Positions 1 to 10,939 of a DNA stretch of 64,000 nt are shown here, one piece after another. Below the pieces are notes generated by a model. It worked only from the letters and a program-made list of their open reading frames with translations, was not told the DNA's origin and did not search any database. The position numbers and the translations under genes were made by a program. Location: NCBI GenBank assembly GCA_000161775.1, contig GG704596.1, forward strand, positions 1,499,072-1,563,071. The letters run 5' to 3'. Source of the stretch: Ruegeria lacuscaerulensis ITI-1157 (GTDB lineage Bacteria; Pseudomonadota; Alphaproteobacteria; Rhodobacterales; Rhodobacteraceae). Within the stretch, counting starts at the first letter, position 1. Each line of letters begins with the position of its first letter.

Positions 1-657
1 CACATCGGCCGATCAGACACCGTGACCACCGGCATGAACCGCCCCATGCGCTGATGGGCGAAATTCATGATGGTCAAGGGGCAGCCGCCCTGGACGAGCA
101 TACCCAGGCCCACACCCAGCAGCCTGCGCCGGACCGGCTTGGCCTGAATGCCGAAGGGACCGAACCGGGCCAGGTAGCCCTGATCGAAATCAATCGCCAC
201 GGACGGGTTGCGGGCCGCAAGCTCGGCCGCCGCGACCGCCGCCTGCCGCAAGCTTTCGATGAAATCCACTGCAACGGCGTCATCATCATCATGGCGGAAG
301 TGCAGGCAGGGGCGGTCGGGGTGACGTCGGGCGTCGTTGAGAATCTGCTTCATCACCGCGCGGTGCCTGCCGGGTTCGCGCTCGACGATCCTGACTTGCG
401 GCATGTCGCCCGTCAGCTCGCGCAGGCGGGCCTTGGCCGGTGTCGGCAGGCAGGGGCCGGTGACGACGATCAACTCGAAATCGGGATCGGTCTGCGCCTT
501 CAGGCCGGGCAGGGCGAAGGATTCGAACAGCCGGAACCGCTCGGCCAGGCGGTCGGGGTGGTACAGGTGATGGCGGCGGGCCTCGACCGTGTCATGCTCG
601 GTCTGGAACCCCCCCGATCGCAGGGTAGGAGAACCGGCACAGGCCAATGACTTGCAT
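1..657 (-). pseudogene. Rhamnosyltransferase-like protein, 3'-partial, frameshifted
   Basis: Read on the minus strand from the ATG at 655-657, the protein starts MQVIGLCRFSYPAIGG. Once a single base is skipped, it runs open to the window edge (over 200 residues). An acidic motif RHDDDD lies at about residues 121-126, as expected for a metal- and nucleotide-sugar-binding glycosyltransferase. The whole resembles, from memory, the putative rhamnosyltransferase that lies beside rpsL in roseobacters. The break is in a run of seven C on the plus strand at 609-615; six would restore the frame. The uninterrupted coding quality on both sides argues for a sequencing error or a very recent mutation. It is divergent from rpsL. 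The substrate is unknown. Confidence 0.7.
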
Positions 658-753
658 GATCTCGTCCGCTTGGGTATCGCCAATCCGGACTATGCATCGG
701 TCCGCCGCAGGCTGCAACCGGCCAACGAATTCGGGCCCGCGCTGCCACGGCTG

Positions 754-782
754 TTGACACCCGGCCCGACTCCCCCTATACG
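754..782 (+). promoter_or_regulatory. Sigma-70-type promoter of the str operon
   Basis: TTGACA at 754-759, a 17-base spacer, then TATACG at 777-782. The -35 is a perfect consensus. It points at rpsL, leaving a leader of about 220 bases. The rest of the 658-1006 gap shows no gene, only a small GCACGC/GCGTGC hairpin near 955-971. Confidence 0.75.
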
Positions 783-1006
783 CCCGTCATCTCGGTATGG
801 GGGCCGCCCCGAAGCCGAAATCAGAAACGGACTGGTCAAGGCCCGGACAATTTTGTCGTTCGCGCCCTCTGATAACCAACCGCGACGTTCACCTCGGAAT
901 GGGAACGCTCGCGGGTTTTGCGCTTGTGGACGCATCGGCGCAGGAATTTAGCCGCACGCAATGCGCGTGCATGTCATGTGTGTTGCAAAACGGGGAAGAA
1001 ACCGGA

Positions 1007-1378
1007 ATGCCAACTATTCAACAGCTGATCCGCAAGCCGCGGCAGCCCAAAGTGAAACGCTCGAAGTCCATGCACCTGGAGCAGTGCCCGCAGAAGCGTG
1101 GCGTCTGCACCCGCGTGTACACCACCACGCCGAAGAAACCGAACTCGGCCATGCGGAAGGTCGCCAAGGTGCGCCTGACCAACGGCTATGAGGTCATCTC
1201 GTACATCCCAGGTGAAAGCCACAACCTGCAGGAGCACTCGGTGGTCCTGATCCGTGGCGGCCGTGTGAAAGACCTTCCGGGTGTCCGCTATCACATCCTG
1301 CGCGGTGTTCTGGATACCCAAGGCGTCAAAGACCGTAAGCAGCGTCGTTCGAAATACGGCGCGAAGCGTCCCAAGTAA
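1007..1378 (+). CDS. rpsL: 30S ribosomal protein S12
   Basis: The 123-residue product has the usual family length and lies at the decoding centre of the small subunit. The start [13 protein letters not shown] is the conserved S12 N-terminus. The motifs TPKKPNSA (about residues 40-47) and GGRVKDLPG (about 84-92) are the two loops in which streptomycin-resistance changes arise in other bacteria; both lysines are present, so this is the wild-type, sensitive form. The frame stays open upstream, but the ATG at 1007 is chosen from family length and the purine-rich GGAAGAAACCGG just before it. First gene of the str operon, 15 bases before rpsG. Confidence 0.98.
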   Translation: MPTIQQLIRKPRQPKVKRSKSMHLEQCPQKRGVCTRVYTTTPKKPNSAMRKVAKVRLTNGYEVISYIPGESHNLQEHSVVLIRGGRVKDLPGVRYHILRGVLDTQGVKDRKQRRSKYGAKRPK

Positions 1379-1864
<486 letters not shown>

Positions 1865-1882
1865 CCCTAGAGGCTTATCCCA

Positions 1883-4000
1883 ATGGCACGCGAATATCCG
1901 CTCGAACTGTACCGAAACTTCGGTATCATGGCGCACATCGATGCAGGCAAGACCACCTGCTCGGAGCGTATCCTGTATTACACCGGCAAATCCCACAACA
2001 TCGGTGAGGTGCACGACGGTGCAGCCACCATGGACTGGATGGAGCAGGAGCAGGAACGCGGCATCACCATCACTTCGGCTGCGACCACCACCTTCTGGGA
2101 ACGCACCGAGGACGGTAAGACCGCCGATACCCCCAAGCACCGCCTGAACATCATCGACACCCCCGGCCACGTCGACTTCACCATCGAAGTCGAGCGTTCG
2201 CTGGCGGTTCTCGACGGTGCCGTCTGCGTTCTGGACGCAAACGCCGGCGTTGAACCCCAGACCGAAACCGTGTGGCGTCAGGCTGACCGCTACAAGGTTC
2301 CGCGCATCGTGTTCGTCAACAAGATGGACAAGATCGGCGCCGACTTCTTCAACTGCGTTCGCATGATCGAAGACCGCACCGGCGCGCGCGCCGTTCCCGT
2401 CGGTATTCCGATCGGCGCCGAGAACGAGCTGGAAGGCCTGATCGACCTGGTCACCATGGAAGAGTGGCTGTGGCAGGGCGATGACCTGGGCGCAAGCTGG
2501 GTCAAGGCTCCGATCCGCGACAGCCTCAAGGACATGGCCGAGGAATGGCGCGGCAAGATGATCGAGGCCGCCGTCGAGCAAGACGACGACGCCATGATGG
2601 AATACCTGGAAGGCAATGAGCCCGACGTTCCGACCCTGCGCAAACTGCTGCGCAAGGGTACGCTGGCGCTGGACTTCGTTCCGGTTCTGGGTGGCTCGGC
2701 GTTCAAGAACAAAGGTGTTCAGTCGCTGCTCAACGCCGTGATCGACTATCTGCCCAGCCCGCTGGACGTGCCGCCCTACATGGGCTTCAAGCCCGGCGAC
2801 GAAAACGAAGAGCGCAACATCGCACGTCGTGCCGATGACAACCAGCCCTTCGCCGGCCTGGCCTTCAAGATCATGAACGACCCGTTCGTCGGCTCTCTGA
2901 CCTTCACCCGGATCTATTCGGGCGTGATGAACAAGGGCGACCAGATCCTGAACTCGACCAAGGGCAAGAAAGAGCGCATCGGTCGTATGATGATGATGCA
3001 CTCGAACAACCGGGAAGAGATCGAGGAAGCGTTTGCAGGCGACATCATCGCGCTGGCGGGTCTGAAAGACACCACCACCGGTGACACCCTGTGTGATCCG
3101 AAGGACCCGGTGGTTCTGGAAACCATGACCTTCCCCGATCCGGTGATCGAGATCGCGGTCGAGCCCAAGACCAAGGGCGACCAGGAGAAGATGTCCCAGG
3201 GTCTGGCCCGTCTGGCCGCCGAAGACCCGTCCTTCCGTGTTGAAACCGACCTGGAATCGGGTCAGACCATCATGAAGGGCATGGGCGAACTTCACCTGGA
3301 CATCCTGGTGGACCGCCTCAAGCGCGAGTTCAAGGTCGAGGCCAACATCGGCGCGCCGCAGGTGGCCTATCGTGAAACCATCTCGATGCCGGTCGAGCAC
3401 ACCTACACCCACAAGAAACAGTCGGGTGGTTCGGGTCAGTTCGCCGAGGTCAAGCTGGAGATCGCGCCGACCGAGCCGGGCGAAGGCTATTCGTTCGAAA
3501 GCCGCATCGTCGGTGGTGCCGTTCCGAAGGAATACATCCCGGGCGTCGAAAAAGGCATCCAGTCGGTCATGGACAGCGGCCCGCTGGCCGGCTTCCCGGT
3601 GATCGACTTCAAGGTTGCCCTGGTGGACGGCAAGTACCACGACGTGGACTCGAGCGTTCTGGCGTTCGAAATCGCGGCGCGGATGTGCATGCGCGAAGGT
3701 CTGAAGAAGGCCGGCGCCAAGCTGCTGGAACCGATCATGAAGGTCGAAGTGATCACACCGGAGGAATACACCGGTGGCATCATCGGCGACCTGACCTCGC
3801 GTCGGGGCCAGGTGTCGGGCCAGGAGCCGCGCGGCAACGCGATCGCCATCCAGGCCTTCGTGCCGCTGGCGAACATGTTCGGCTACATCAACACCCTGCG
3901 TTCGATGTCGTCGGGCCGCGCCCAGTTCACCATGCAGTTCGACCACTATGATCCGGTTCCGCAGAACATCGCGGAAGAGATCCAGGCGAAATACGCCTAA
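1883..4000 (+). CDS. fusA: Elongation factor G
   Basis: The 705-residue translational GTPase drives translocation of tRNAs and mRNA and helps recycle ribosomes. The G-domain motifs are intact: AHIDAGKTT at 17-25 (P-loop), DTPGHVDF at about 92-99, and NKMDK near 145. The C-terminal part carries the usual domains III-V, including [12 protein letters not shown] and a late Met-rich segment. It follows rpsG by 18 bases in the str operon. Length and motif order match the bacterial family throughout. Confidence 0.98.
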   Translation: MAREYPLELYRNFGIMAHIDAGKTTCSERILYYTGKSHNIGEVHDGAATMDWMEQEQERGITITSAATTTFWERTEDGKTADTPKHRLNIIDTPGHVDFTIEVERSLAVLDGAVCVLDANAGVEPQTETVWRQADRYKVPRIVFVNKMDKIGADFFNCVRMIEDRTGARAVPVGIPIGAENELEGLIDLVTMEEWLWQGDDLGASWVKAPIRDSLKDMAEEWRGKMIEAAVEQDDDAMMEYLEGNEPDVPTLRKLLRKGTLALDFVPVLGGSAFKNKGVQSLLNAVIDYLPSPLDVPPYMGFKPGDENEERNIARRADDNQPFAGLAFKIMNDPFVGSLTFTRIYSGVMNKGDQILNSTKGKKERIGRMMMMHSNNREEIEEAFAGDIIALAGLKDTTTGDTLCDPKDPVVLETMTFPDPVIEIAVEPKTKGDQEKMSQGLARLAAEDPSFRVETDLESGQTIMKGMGELHLDILVDRLKREFKVEANIGAPQVAYRETISMPVEHTYTHKKQSGGSGQFAEVKLEIAPTEPGEGYSFESRIVGGAVPKEYIPGVEKGIQSVMDSGPLAGFPVIDFKVALVDGKYHDVDSSVLAFEIAARMCMREGLKKAGAKLLEPIMKVEVITPEEYTGGIIGDLTSRRGQVSGQEPRGNAIAIQAFVPLANMFGYINTLRSMSSGRAQFTMQFDHYDPVPQNIAEEIQAKYA

Positions 4001-4014
4001 GCGAAAAAGTTTGA

Positions 4015-4037
4015 GGGGGCCCGGTCTCCGGGCTCCC
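4015..4037 (+). other. Strong hairpin in the fusA-tuf spacer
   Basis: A 10-base-pair stem (4015-4024 with 4028-4037, one G-U pair) closes on a three-base loop. No T-run follows, so it is not a plain intrinsic terminator. It may stabilise or separate the fusA and tuf messages. Confidence 0.55.
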
Positions 4038-4062
4038 GTCATTACCGAAAAAGGAGGCCATC

Positions 4063-5237
<1,175 letters not shown>

Positions 5238-5238
<1 letters not shown>

Positions 5239-5293
5239 GGCGCGCTTGTCGCGCCTGGTTGCGGCAGGCGATTTTCCAAGGGAAAATCTGCCG
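5238..5293 (+). other. Two tandem hairpins after tuf
   Basis: The first is AGGCGCG (5238-5244) with CGCGCCT (5250-5256), starting on the tuf stop codon. The second pairs GATTTTCC (5270-5277) with GGAAAATC (5281-5288) and, outside that, CGGCA with TGCCG. They precede the terminator and could protect the abundant tuf mRNA from 3' exonucleases. Confidence 0.5.
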
Positions 5294-5320
5294 AGAGCAA
5301 CTCGGTGAGAAAACCAAGAA

Positions 5321-5348
5321 GGTCGTCCCACATCGGGGCGGCCTTTTT
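5321..5348 (+). terminator. Intrinsic terminator of the str operon
   Basis: GGTCGTCCC at 5321-5329 pairs with GGGGCGGCC at 5335-5343 (nine pairs, two of them G-U) around a five-base loop, followed by five T. Confidence 0.85.
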
Positions 5349-5436
5349 GAATATTTTAATGCAGTGTGTTGGTGCTTGCGTTTCGTCTCTAGATTTCTGA
5401 TCTCGCCTCAAAGCAATTTAAAGTTGAGCGCCGTTG

Positions 5437-6120
5437 ATGTTTTTCAGAATTCTCTTTGTTTTGTGCTTGGTTTTACCAAATGTCTCTGCGCTGCATGCTG
5501 AAGAAGCTATTGTTGTTCAGTTGAATACGCGTACGTTCTACGCGGGCGAGGACTTTCGGGGGCGGGATGCAGAAGACAAGTTTCTTCCCCTCAATAGGCT
5601 GGATTGGTTGAACGAGTTACTCAAGGAGTTGCCAATCTTAGACCGTACTGTGATCCACATTGACCAATTGAACAGGGACTCAGATTTCCTTTGGTCGCCG
5701 ACTGGCCCTGGTGGATGGTATTCCAATTCAGATTCCGTGCCAGAGCACTTGAGGCTATCGGGGTACACAGTAAACACAGGCGAGGGCGGCGGTTTTAGGC
5801 TTTTGTATTTGACGCCCAATTCTCCTCAAAAACAGTATGCGCTTGGCTGTTCTTCAGAAAAAGAATCCGAAACTTATGAGTTTTGTGTTCTGAGAGCGCG
5901 CTACCCACTTGATCCGCGGATTATTGTTAAAACCCGCATCTATGATCCCCCACCGATGGATCAACTAGACGCATATTTTGAAGAGGTTGCTGAACTGACT
6001 GTCAGTATCGCCTTGTGTTTGGATATCACGGACCAGTTAGAAAAAGACGCGAAGCAATCGGTGCGAGAGCACTTGGCGAAGGCTTATGCAACCCGCTGCG
6101 ATGGCGGGTTATCTTCCTAG
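5437..6120 (+). CDS. Secreted protein of unknown function, AT-rich
   Basis: I do not recognise this protein of 227 residues. It starts MFFRILFVLCLVLPNVSALHA, a clear signal peptide with a likely cut after ALHA, so the mature part should be periplasmic. The rest is soluble, with a Gly-rich stretch (NTGEGGG) and single cysteines near residues 140 and 155. A TTG three bases upstream is also possible as a start, but the ATG at 5437 is preferred. Base use is plainly more AT-rich than in the flanking tuf and rpsJ, which suggests recent acquisition. It sits alone between the str terminator and the S10 promoter. Confidence 0.7.
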   Translation: MFFRILFVLCLVLPNVSALHAEEAIVVQLNTRTFYAGEDFRGRDAEDKFLPLNRLDWLNELLKELPILDRTVIHIDQLNRDSDFLWSPTGPGGWYSNSDSVPEHLRLSGYTVNTGEGGGFRLLYLTPNSPQKQYALGCSSEKESETYEFCVLRARYPLDPRIIVKTRIYDPPPMDQLDAYFEEVAELTVSIALCLDITDQLEKDAKQSVREHLAKAYATRCDGGLSS

Positions 6121-6200
6121 GTTGAAAGTGCTTTCCGATTTTCGAAGCCAATCCTCCCGATCATACCAACGCATCTCTGGTCCCGCGCCCAACAACCCCC

Positions 6201-6229
6201 TTGCCAAACCCCTTTCTCCCATGTATCTC
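6201..6229 (+). promoter_or_regulatory. Candidate promoter of the S10 operon
   Basis: TTGCCA at 6201-6206 and TATCTC at 6224-6229 are separated by 17 bases and point at rpsJ. The leader would be about 115 bases. Confidence 0.5.
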
Positions 6230-6255
6230 GCGCGGGTTCTCATGCAGAACTTCAG

Positions 6256-6277
6256 GGCGGGGTGATTCCCGCCTTTT
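6256..6277 (+). promoter_or_regulatory. Terminator-like hairpin in the rpsJ leader
   Basis: GGCGGG (6256-6261) and CCCGCC (6268-6273) form a six-pair stem with a six-base loop, followed directly by TTTT. It lies between the candidate promoter and rpsJ, where an attenuator of ribosomal protein synthesis would be expected. This role is inferred from position only. Confidence 0.45.
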
Positions 6278-6349
6278 GGGTTCGATGAGGGTTGGCGATG
6301 AGCGCTTGTCCTCCTCTCAACTCCAACGCCTGAAAAAAAGGCTGTTACG

Positions 6350-6664
6350 ATGCAAAGCCAAAACATCCGTATTCGGCTCAAGGCATTTGACTATCGCGTC
6401 CTGGATGCCAGCACGCAAGAGATCGTCAACACTGCCAAGCGGACCGGCGCGCAAGTGCGTGGCCCGATCCCGCTGCCGAACAAGATCGAGAAGTTCACGG
6501 TTCTCCGTGGCCCTCACGTCGACAAGAAATCCCGCGATCAGTTCGAGATCCGTACGCACAAGCGTCTGCTCGACATCGTAGATCCGACCCCCCAGACCGT
6601 GGACGCGCTGATGAAGCTCGACCTCGCCGCTGGTGTGGACGTCGAGATCAAGCTGCAGTCATAA
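6350..6664 (+). CDS. rpsJ: 30S ribosomal protein S10
   Basis: The 104-residue product belongs to the 30S head and, as NusE, also joins transcription antitermination complexes. The sequence from [17 protein letters not shown] to [14 protein letters not shown] follows the family end to end, including GPIPLP and the RTHKRL motif. It opens the S10 operon; rplC starts 15 bases later. The ribosome-binding site is weak (AAGG), and a small GCCT/AGGC hairpin overlaps it, so initiation may be controlled. Confidence 0.98.
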   Translation: MQSQNIRIRLKAFDYRVLDASTQEIVNTAKRTGAQVRGPIPLPNKIEKFTVLRGPHVDKKSRDQFEIRTHKRLLDIVDPTPQTVDALMKLDLAAGVDVEIKLQS

Positions 6665-6679
6665 GATCGGAGGGTATTG

Positions 6680-7408
6680 ATGATGCGCTCTGGTATTATC
6701 GCAAAGAAAGTCGGCATGACCCGGCTGTTCATGGAAGACGGCCGTCAGATCCCTGTCACCGTTCTGCACCTGGACAACCTGCAGGTCGTCGCACAGCGCA
6801 CCGCTGACAAGGACGGCTATACCGCCGTTCAGCTGGGCGCCGGTGCCGCCAAGGCAAAACGCACCTCGAAGGCCATGCGCGGTCACTTCGCCGCCGCCAA
6901 GGTCGAGCCCAAGCGCAAGCTGGCCGAGTTCCGCGTGTCGGAAGACGCGCTGATCGAAGTGGGCGCCGAGATCTCGGCAGATCACTTCGTCGAAGGTCAG
7001 AAGGTTGACGTTTCGGGCACCTCGATCGGTAAAGGCTTTGCCGGTGCGATGAAGCGCCACAACTTCGGTGGTCTGCGCGCCTCGCACGGTGTTTCGATCT
7101 CGCACCGTTCGCACGGTTCGACCGGTCAGTGTCAGGACCCGGGCAAGGTGTTCAAGGGCAAGAAGATGGCCGGTCACATGGGTGCAGCCCGTGTCACCAC
7201 GCAGAACCTCGAAGTCGTCAAAACCGACGCCGAGCGTGGCCTGGTCTTCATCAAGGGTGCCGTTCCCGGACCGAAATCGGGCTGGGTCACCGTCAAGGAT
7301 GCCGTGAAGAAGAAAGCGCCCGAGGGTCTGCCGTTCCCGGCTGCTCTGAAAACTGCAGCGACCGAGGCTCCGGCCGTCGACGCGCCCGCGGAAGGGGGTG
7401 AAGCATGA
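6680..7408 (+). CDS. rplC: 50S ribosomal protein L3
   Basis: About 242 residues, a primary rRNA binder near the peptidyl-transferase centre. It starts [17 protein letters not shown]; the ATG at 6680, eight bases after GGAGG, is preferred over a TTG at 6677 and the ATG at 6683. The conserved loop [23 protein letters not shown] holds the glutamine that PrmB methylates in other bacteria. A short Ala-rich C-terminal tail is typical of alphaproteobacteria. It overlaps rplD by four bases, implying translational coupling. Confidence 0.97.
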   Translation: MMRSGIIAKKVGMTRLFMEDGRQIPVTVLHLDNLQVVAQRTADKDGYTAVQLGAGAAKAKRTSKAMRGHFAAAKVEPKRKLAEFRVSEDALIEVGAEISADHFVEGQKVDVSGTSIGKGFAGAMKRHNFGGLRASHGVSISHRSHGSTGQCQDPGKVFKGKKMAGHMGAARVTTQNLEVVKTDAERGLVFIKGAVPGPKSGWVTVKDAVKKKAPEGLPFPAALKTAATEAPAVDAPAEGGEA

Positions 7409-8022
7409 AACTTGACGTGATCAAACTGGACGGCAAGAAAGCCGGCGACATCGAGCTGGACGAAGCTCTGTTCGGCCTCGAGCCGCGTGCGGACATCCTG
7501 CACCGTGTGGTCCGTTGGCAGCGCAACAACGCGCAGGCCGGCACTCACAAGGTCAAGACCCGGTCCGAGACCAGCTACTCGACCAAGAAGATCTATCGCC
7601 AGAAGGGCACCGGTGGCGCACGTCACGGTGACCGCAACGCGCCGATCTTCCGCAAGGGTGGCGTCTACAAGGGTCCGACCCCGCGTTCGCACGGCCACGA
7701 CCTGCCGAAGAAGTTCCGCAAGCTGGGCCTGCGCCACGCTCTGTCGGCCAAGGCCAAAGCCGGTGAACTGGTCGTGATCGATGCTGCCGAAGCCGAAGGC
7801 AAGACCGCCGCACTGGCCAAGCAGGTTGCAAACCTGGGCTGGAAGCGCGCTCTGGTCATCGACGGCGCCACCGTGAACGAAGGGTTCGCCCGCGCAGCCC
7901 GCAACATCGAGGGTCTGGATATCCTGCCGTCGATGGGCGCAAACGTCTATGACATCCTCAAGCGTGACACGCTGGTGCTCACCAAGGCGGGTGTCGAAGC
8001 ACTGGAGGCTCGACTGAAATGA
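7405..8022 (+). CDS. rplD: 50S ribosomal protein L4
   Basis: The 205-residue product lines the peptide exit tunnel. The long basic loop with [19 protein letters not shown], which reaches into 23S rRNA and is the site of macrolide-resistance changes elsewhere, is intact. In E. coli L4 also represses the S10 operon in the leader RNA. Whether it does so here is unknown, although the leader does contain a terminator-like hairpin. It overlaps both neighbours by four bases (ATGA junctions). Confidence 0.98.
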   Translation: MKLDVIKLDGKKAGDIELDEALFGLEPRADILHRVVRWQRNNAQAGTHKVKTRSETSYSTKKIYRQKGTGGARHGDRNAPIFRKGGVYKGPTPRSHGHDLPKKFRKLGLRHALSAKAKAGELVVIDAAEAEGKTAALAKQVANLGWKRALVIDGATVNEGFARAARNIEGLDILPSMGANVYDILKRDTLVLTKAGVEALEARLK

Positions 8023-8315
8023 GCGCGAAGGCAGAACACTACGACGTGATCCGCAAGCCGATCATCACCGAAAAGTCGACCATGGCGTCCGAAAACGGCG
8101 CGGTTGTCTTCGAGGTGGCGATCGATGCCAACAAGCCGCAGATCAAAGAGGCCGTCGAGGCGCTGTTTGGTGTGAAGGTCAAGGCGGTGAACACCACCGT
8201 GACCAAAGGCAAGGTCAAGCGGTTCCGCGGCCAGCTGGGCAAGCGGAAAGACGTCAAAAAGGCCTATGTGACCCTGGAAGAGGGCAACACCATCGACGTG
8301 ACCACCGGTCTCTGA
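8019..8315 (+). CDS. rplW: 50S ribosomal protein L23
   Basis: The 98-residue product sits at the tunnel exit and docks trigger factor and the signal recognition particle. It begins [20 protein letters not shown] and contains [20 protein letters not shown], the classic L23 core. It overlaps rplD by four bases. Unlike the usual operon, rplB does not follow directly: a strong terminator and an opposed gene come next. Confidence 0.98.
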   Translation: MSAKAEHYDVIRKPIITEKSTMASENGAVVFEVAIDANKPQIKEAVEALFGVKVKAVNTTVTKGKVKRFRGQLGKRKDVKKAYVTLEEGNTIDVTTGL

Positions 8316-8342
8316 TCGGACCCGTCTTTGGAGAGAGAGATG

Positions 8343-8373
8343 AAAGCCCCCGCCGAAAGGCGGGGGCTTTTTT
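8343..8373 (+). terminator. Strong intrinsic terminator after rplW
   Basis: A perfect 12-pair stem (8343-8354 with 8359-8370) on a GAAA tetraloop ends in a T-run. Being symmetric with A and T flanks, it can serve both rplW and the opposed gene whose stop is at 8376. Confidence 0.92.
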
Positions 8374-8375
8374 GT

Positions 8376-9041
8376 TCAGTCGTTTTGATTTTCGCGTTTT
8401 TCAAGATATTGTTTAATTGACAAAAGCCGGCCGCAAACGATCCCGGGCTCGATCTCAATAATGACGCAGGCATTGTCGCCTACCAGTGCGCCGGACCATA
8501 GTTCGCCGCAATGCGTTTCTCCATGTCTATCAACGCACCCAATTTCTTTCACAGAAGATGTATTGGAAAGGGCTCGGCTGAGCTTTCCAATCTGTGAAAT
8601 CTCACCCATGGCGAAACTGTCGATGTTGCCCGGGGTCAAACCTGTTCTTGCCCAAGTATCTTTGTCGGCTTCAGGTATCTCAACTCCCGTACCACGCTCT
8701 AAAGCATTCAGCGCAAATTTTCGTGCAGGCAAAGAATTTTCGACGTTGTCTTCGTACTCGCCCGCCAAGATTGTTAAGCTCAATTTTGCAAGCTCTAGAT
8801 CAATTTCTCGGTTCTCTTTCTCATATTTGAGTTCAATTTCCCGAATTGCGGATTTGTAGGTGTTAGTCGAGGCCAGGTAGCTTGCAAACGCAGCGAAGCC
8901 AGCCATGATTGCGCCACCTATGACATGTTGAAGAAAGTTGCTGCTTCGATTGCTTCGCGCCGAAGCTTCGGCAGTTTCTTTGTGAACTAAAGCAGTTTTG
9001 TAGTTAAGTTCTGCGATTCTGGCGTCGAATTCGTCGGCCAT
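8376..9041 (-). CDS. Membrane-anchored coiled-coil protein of unknown function, AT-rich
   Basis: Not recognised. The 221 residues begin with a charged helix (about 1-35), then one probable membrane segment (VIGGAIMAGFAAFASYLAS, about 40-58), then a long charged helix likely to be coiled coil (about 65-95), then a mixed domain with three cysteines that could be periplasmic or cytoplasmic. GGAG lies shortly before the ATG. Composition is clearly more AT-rich than the ribosomal genes around it. It is inserted in opposite orientation between rplW and rplB, where most bacteria have no gene, and probably arrived by transfer. Confidence 0.65.
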   Translation of the reverse strand: MADEFDARIAELNYKTALVHKETAEASARSNRSSNFLQHVIGGAIMAGFAAFASYLASTNTYKSAIREIELKYEKENREIDLELAKLSLTILAGEYEDNVENSLPARKFALNALERGTGVEIPEADKDTWARTGLTPGNIDSFAMGEISQIGKLSRALSNTSSVKEIGCVDRHGETHCGELWSGALVGDNACVIIEIEPGIVCGRLLSIKQYLEKRENQND

Positions 9042-9333
9042 TAGTGTTTCTCCAAATTCCTTGCGGATAGTATGATCTCATGAGTTCGCGAATTGCTAGT
9101 GTAAGCCCAAGTTCAGTTGTTTACAGTTGCGCAACATCGTCACCGTCAGGTTGGATAGGGACGCAAACAAGCTGTGGTAATAACAAGTATGGCGCGCGGT
9201 CCTGAACACGTGACTTAGGTCTTGATAGAGGCGCAGCGAAAATTCTGGTCCCCTATTGCCCCCCACCCCCAACCCTGCTACACGCTCCCAATCTTGCGGC
9301 CTCGGATTCGTTCCGGGGCTTCTGATATTTGCA

Positions 9334-9377
9334 GCCGGGGACCTTCGGGGCCCTATAACCTGGGCACCTACGGGGGC
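9334..9377 (+). repeat. Short direct repeat with foldable units in the rplB leader
   Basis: Two similar GC-rich units, GGGGACCTTCGGGGCCC at about 9337-9353 and GGGCACCTACGGGGGCC at about 9362-9378, follow each other. Each can fold around a TTCG- or TACG-like loop. They flank TATAAC (9354-9359), which may be a -10 with a poor TTGCAG -35 (19-base spacer). The rest of the 9042-9430 gap holds no gene that I can see. Confidence 0.4.
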
Positions 9378-9430
9378 CTCTCACATAGCGGGGATTGATC
9401 CTCGCGCTTGCTAAACGGAAGACAGAAAGC

Positions 9431-10273
9431 ATGGCACTCAAGTCGTACAAACCGACGACGCCGGGCCAGCGCGGGCTGGTGCTGATCGACCGTTCGGAGC
9501 TTTGGAAAGGACGTCCGGTCAAGTCTCTCACCGAGGGTTTGACCAAATCGGGCGGCCGGAACAACACCGGACGGATCACTTCACGCCGCCGCGGCGGTGG
9601 CGCAAAGCGTCTCTACCGGATCGTTGACTTCAAACGGAACAAATTTGATGTGGCGGCAACCGTCGAACGGATCGAATACGACCCGAACCGGACCGCATTC
9701 ATCGCACTGATCAAATATGACGACGGCGAGCAGGCCTATATCCTGGCTCCGCAGCGTCTGGCGGTTGGCGACAAGGTCATCGCTTCGGCCAAGGCCGACA
9801 TCAAGCCCGGCAACGCGATGCCGTTCTCGGGCATGCCGATCGGTACCATCGTGCACAACATCGAGATGAAGCCCGGCAAGGGCGGCCAGATCGCACGCGC
9901 CGCGGGCACCTACGCCCAGTTCGTCGGCCGCGATGGCGGCTATGCCCAGATCCGTCTGAGCTCGGGCGAGCTGCGCATGGTGCGTCAGGAATGCATGGCC
10001 ACCGTCGGTGCCGTGTCGAACCCCGACAACAGCAACCAGAACCTCGGCAAAGCCGGTCGTATGCGCCACAAGGGCGTGCGTCCGTCGGTCCGTGGTGTTG
10101 CCATGAACCCGATCGACCACCCGCACGGTGGTGGTGAAGGCCGGACCTCGGGTGGCCGTACGCCGGTTACGCCTTGGGGTAAGGACACCAAGGGTAAGCG
10201 TACCCGCAACAAGAACAAAGCGTCCCAGAAGCTGATCATCCGCTCGCGGCACGCCAAGAAGAAAGGGCGTTAA
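9431..10273 (+). CDS. rplB: 50S ribosomal protein L2
   Basis: The 280-residue product is a 23S rRNA binder needed for subunit joining and peptidyl transfer. It begins [21 protein letters not shown] and includes the near-invariant [19 protein letters not shown], with the histidine at the peptidyl-transferase centre (near residue 230). The ATG at 9431 gives the family length, although the frame is open upstream. It must have its own promoter, because a terminator and an opposed gene separate it from rplW. Confidence 0.97.
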   Translation: MALKSYKPTTPGQRGLVLIDRSELWKGRPVKSLTEGLTKSGGRNNTGRITSRRRGGGAKRLYRIVDFKRNKFDVAATVERIEYDPNRTAFIALIKYDDGEQAYILAPQRLAVGDKVIASAKADIKPGNAMPFSGMPIGTIVHNIEMKPGKGGQIARAAGTYAQFVGRDGGYAQIRLSSGELRMVRQECMATVGAVSNPDNSNQNLGKAGRMRHKGVRPSVRGVAMNPIDHPHGGGEGRTSGGRTPVTPWGKDTKGKRTRNKNKASQKLIIRSRHAKKKGR

Positions 10274-10276
10274 GAC

Positions 10277-10555
10277 ATGTCTCGCTCTGTTTGGAAGGGT
10301 CCTTTCGTCGACGCTTACGTGCTGAAAAAAGCCGAAGCCGCGCGCGAGTCGGGCCGCAACGAAGTCATCAAGATCTGGTCGCGTCGTTCCACCATTCTGC
10401 CCCAGTTCGTGGGCCTGACCTTTGGTGTGTACAACGGCCAGAAACACATTCCCGTCAACGTCTCGGAAGACATGATCGGTCAGAAGTTCGGTGAGTACTC
10501 GCCGACCCGGACCTATTACGGTCATGCTGCGGACAAGAAAGCGAAGCGGAAGTAA
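10277..10555 (+). CDS. rpsS: 30S ribosomal protein S19
   Basis: The 92-residue product sits in the 30S head and contacts the A-site finger and S13. It begins [20 protein letters not shown] and contains the conserved [15 protein letters not shown] segment and [16 protein letters not shown]. It lies three bases after rplB and three before rplV, in a tight operon. Confidence 0.98.
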   Translation: MSRSVWKGPFVDAYVLKKAEAARESGRNEVIKIWSRRSTILPQFVGLTFGVYNGQKHIPVNVSEDMIGQKFGEYSPTRTYYGHAADKKAKRK

Positions 10556-10558
10556 GTC

Positions 10559-10939
10559 ATGGGCAAGGCAAAGAACCCCCGCCGCGTGGCTGAAAACGAA
10601 GCAATGGCGAAAACCCGCATGCTTCGCACCAGCCCGCAGAAACTGAACCTGGTTGCAGCGATGATCCGCGGCAAGAAAGTCGAGAAGGCTCTGACCGACC
10701 TGACTTTCTCGAACAAGCGTGTCGCGCAGGACGTGAAGAAATGCCTTCAGTCGGCCATCGCCAACGCCGAGAACAACCACAACCTGGACGTCGACGAGCT
10801 GATCGTCGCCGAGGCCTGGGTTGGCAAGAATCTGGTCATGAAGCGCGGTCGTCCGCGTGCCCGCGGCCGGTTCGGCAAGATCATGAAGCCGTTCTCGGAG
10901 ATCACCATCAAGGTGCGTCAAGTTGAGGAGCAAGCCTAA
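10559..10939 (+). CDS. rplV: 50S ribosomal protein L22
   Basis: The 126-residue product has a beta-hairpin that lines the exit tunnel. [24 protein letters not shown] and the C-terminal hairpin [17 protein letters not shown] are conserved; changes in this hairpin give macrolide resistance in other species. The stop overlaps the rpsC start by one base (TAATG). Confidence 0.98.
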   Translation: MGKAKNPRRVAENEAMAKTRMLRTSPQKLNLVAAMIRGKKVEKALTDLTFSNKRVAQDVKKCLQSAIANAENNHNLDVDELIVAEAWVGKNLVMKRGRPRARGRFGKIMKPFSEITIKVRQVEEQA

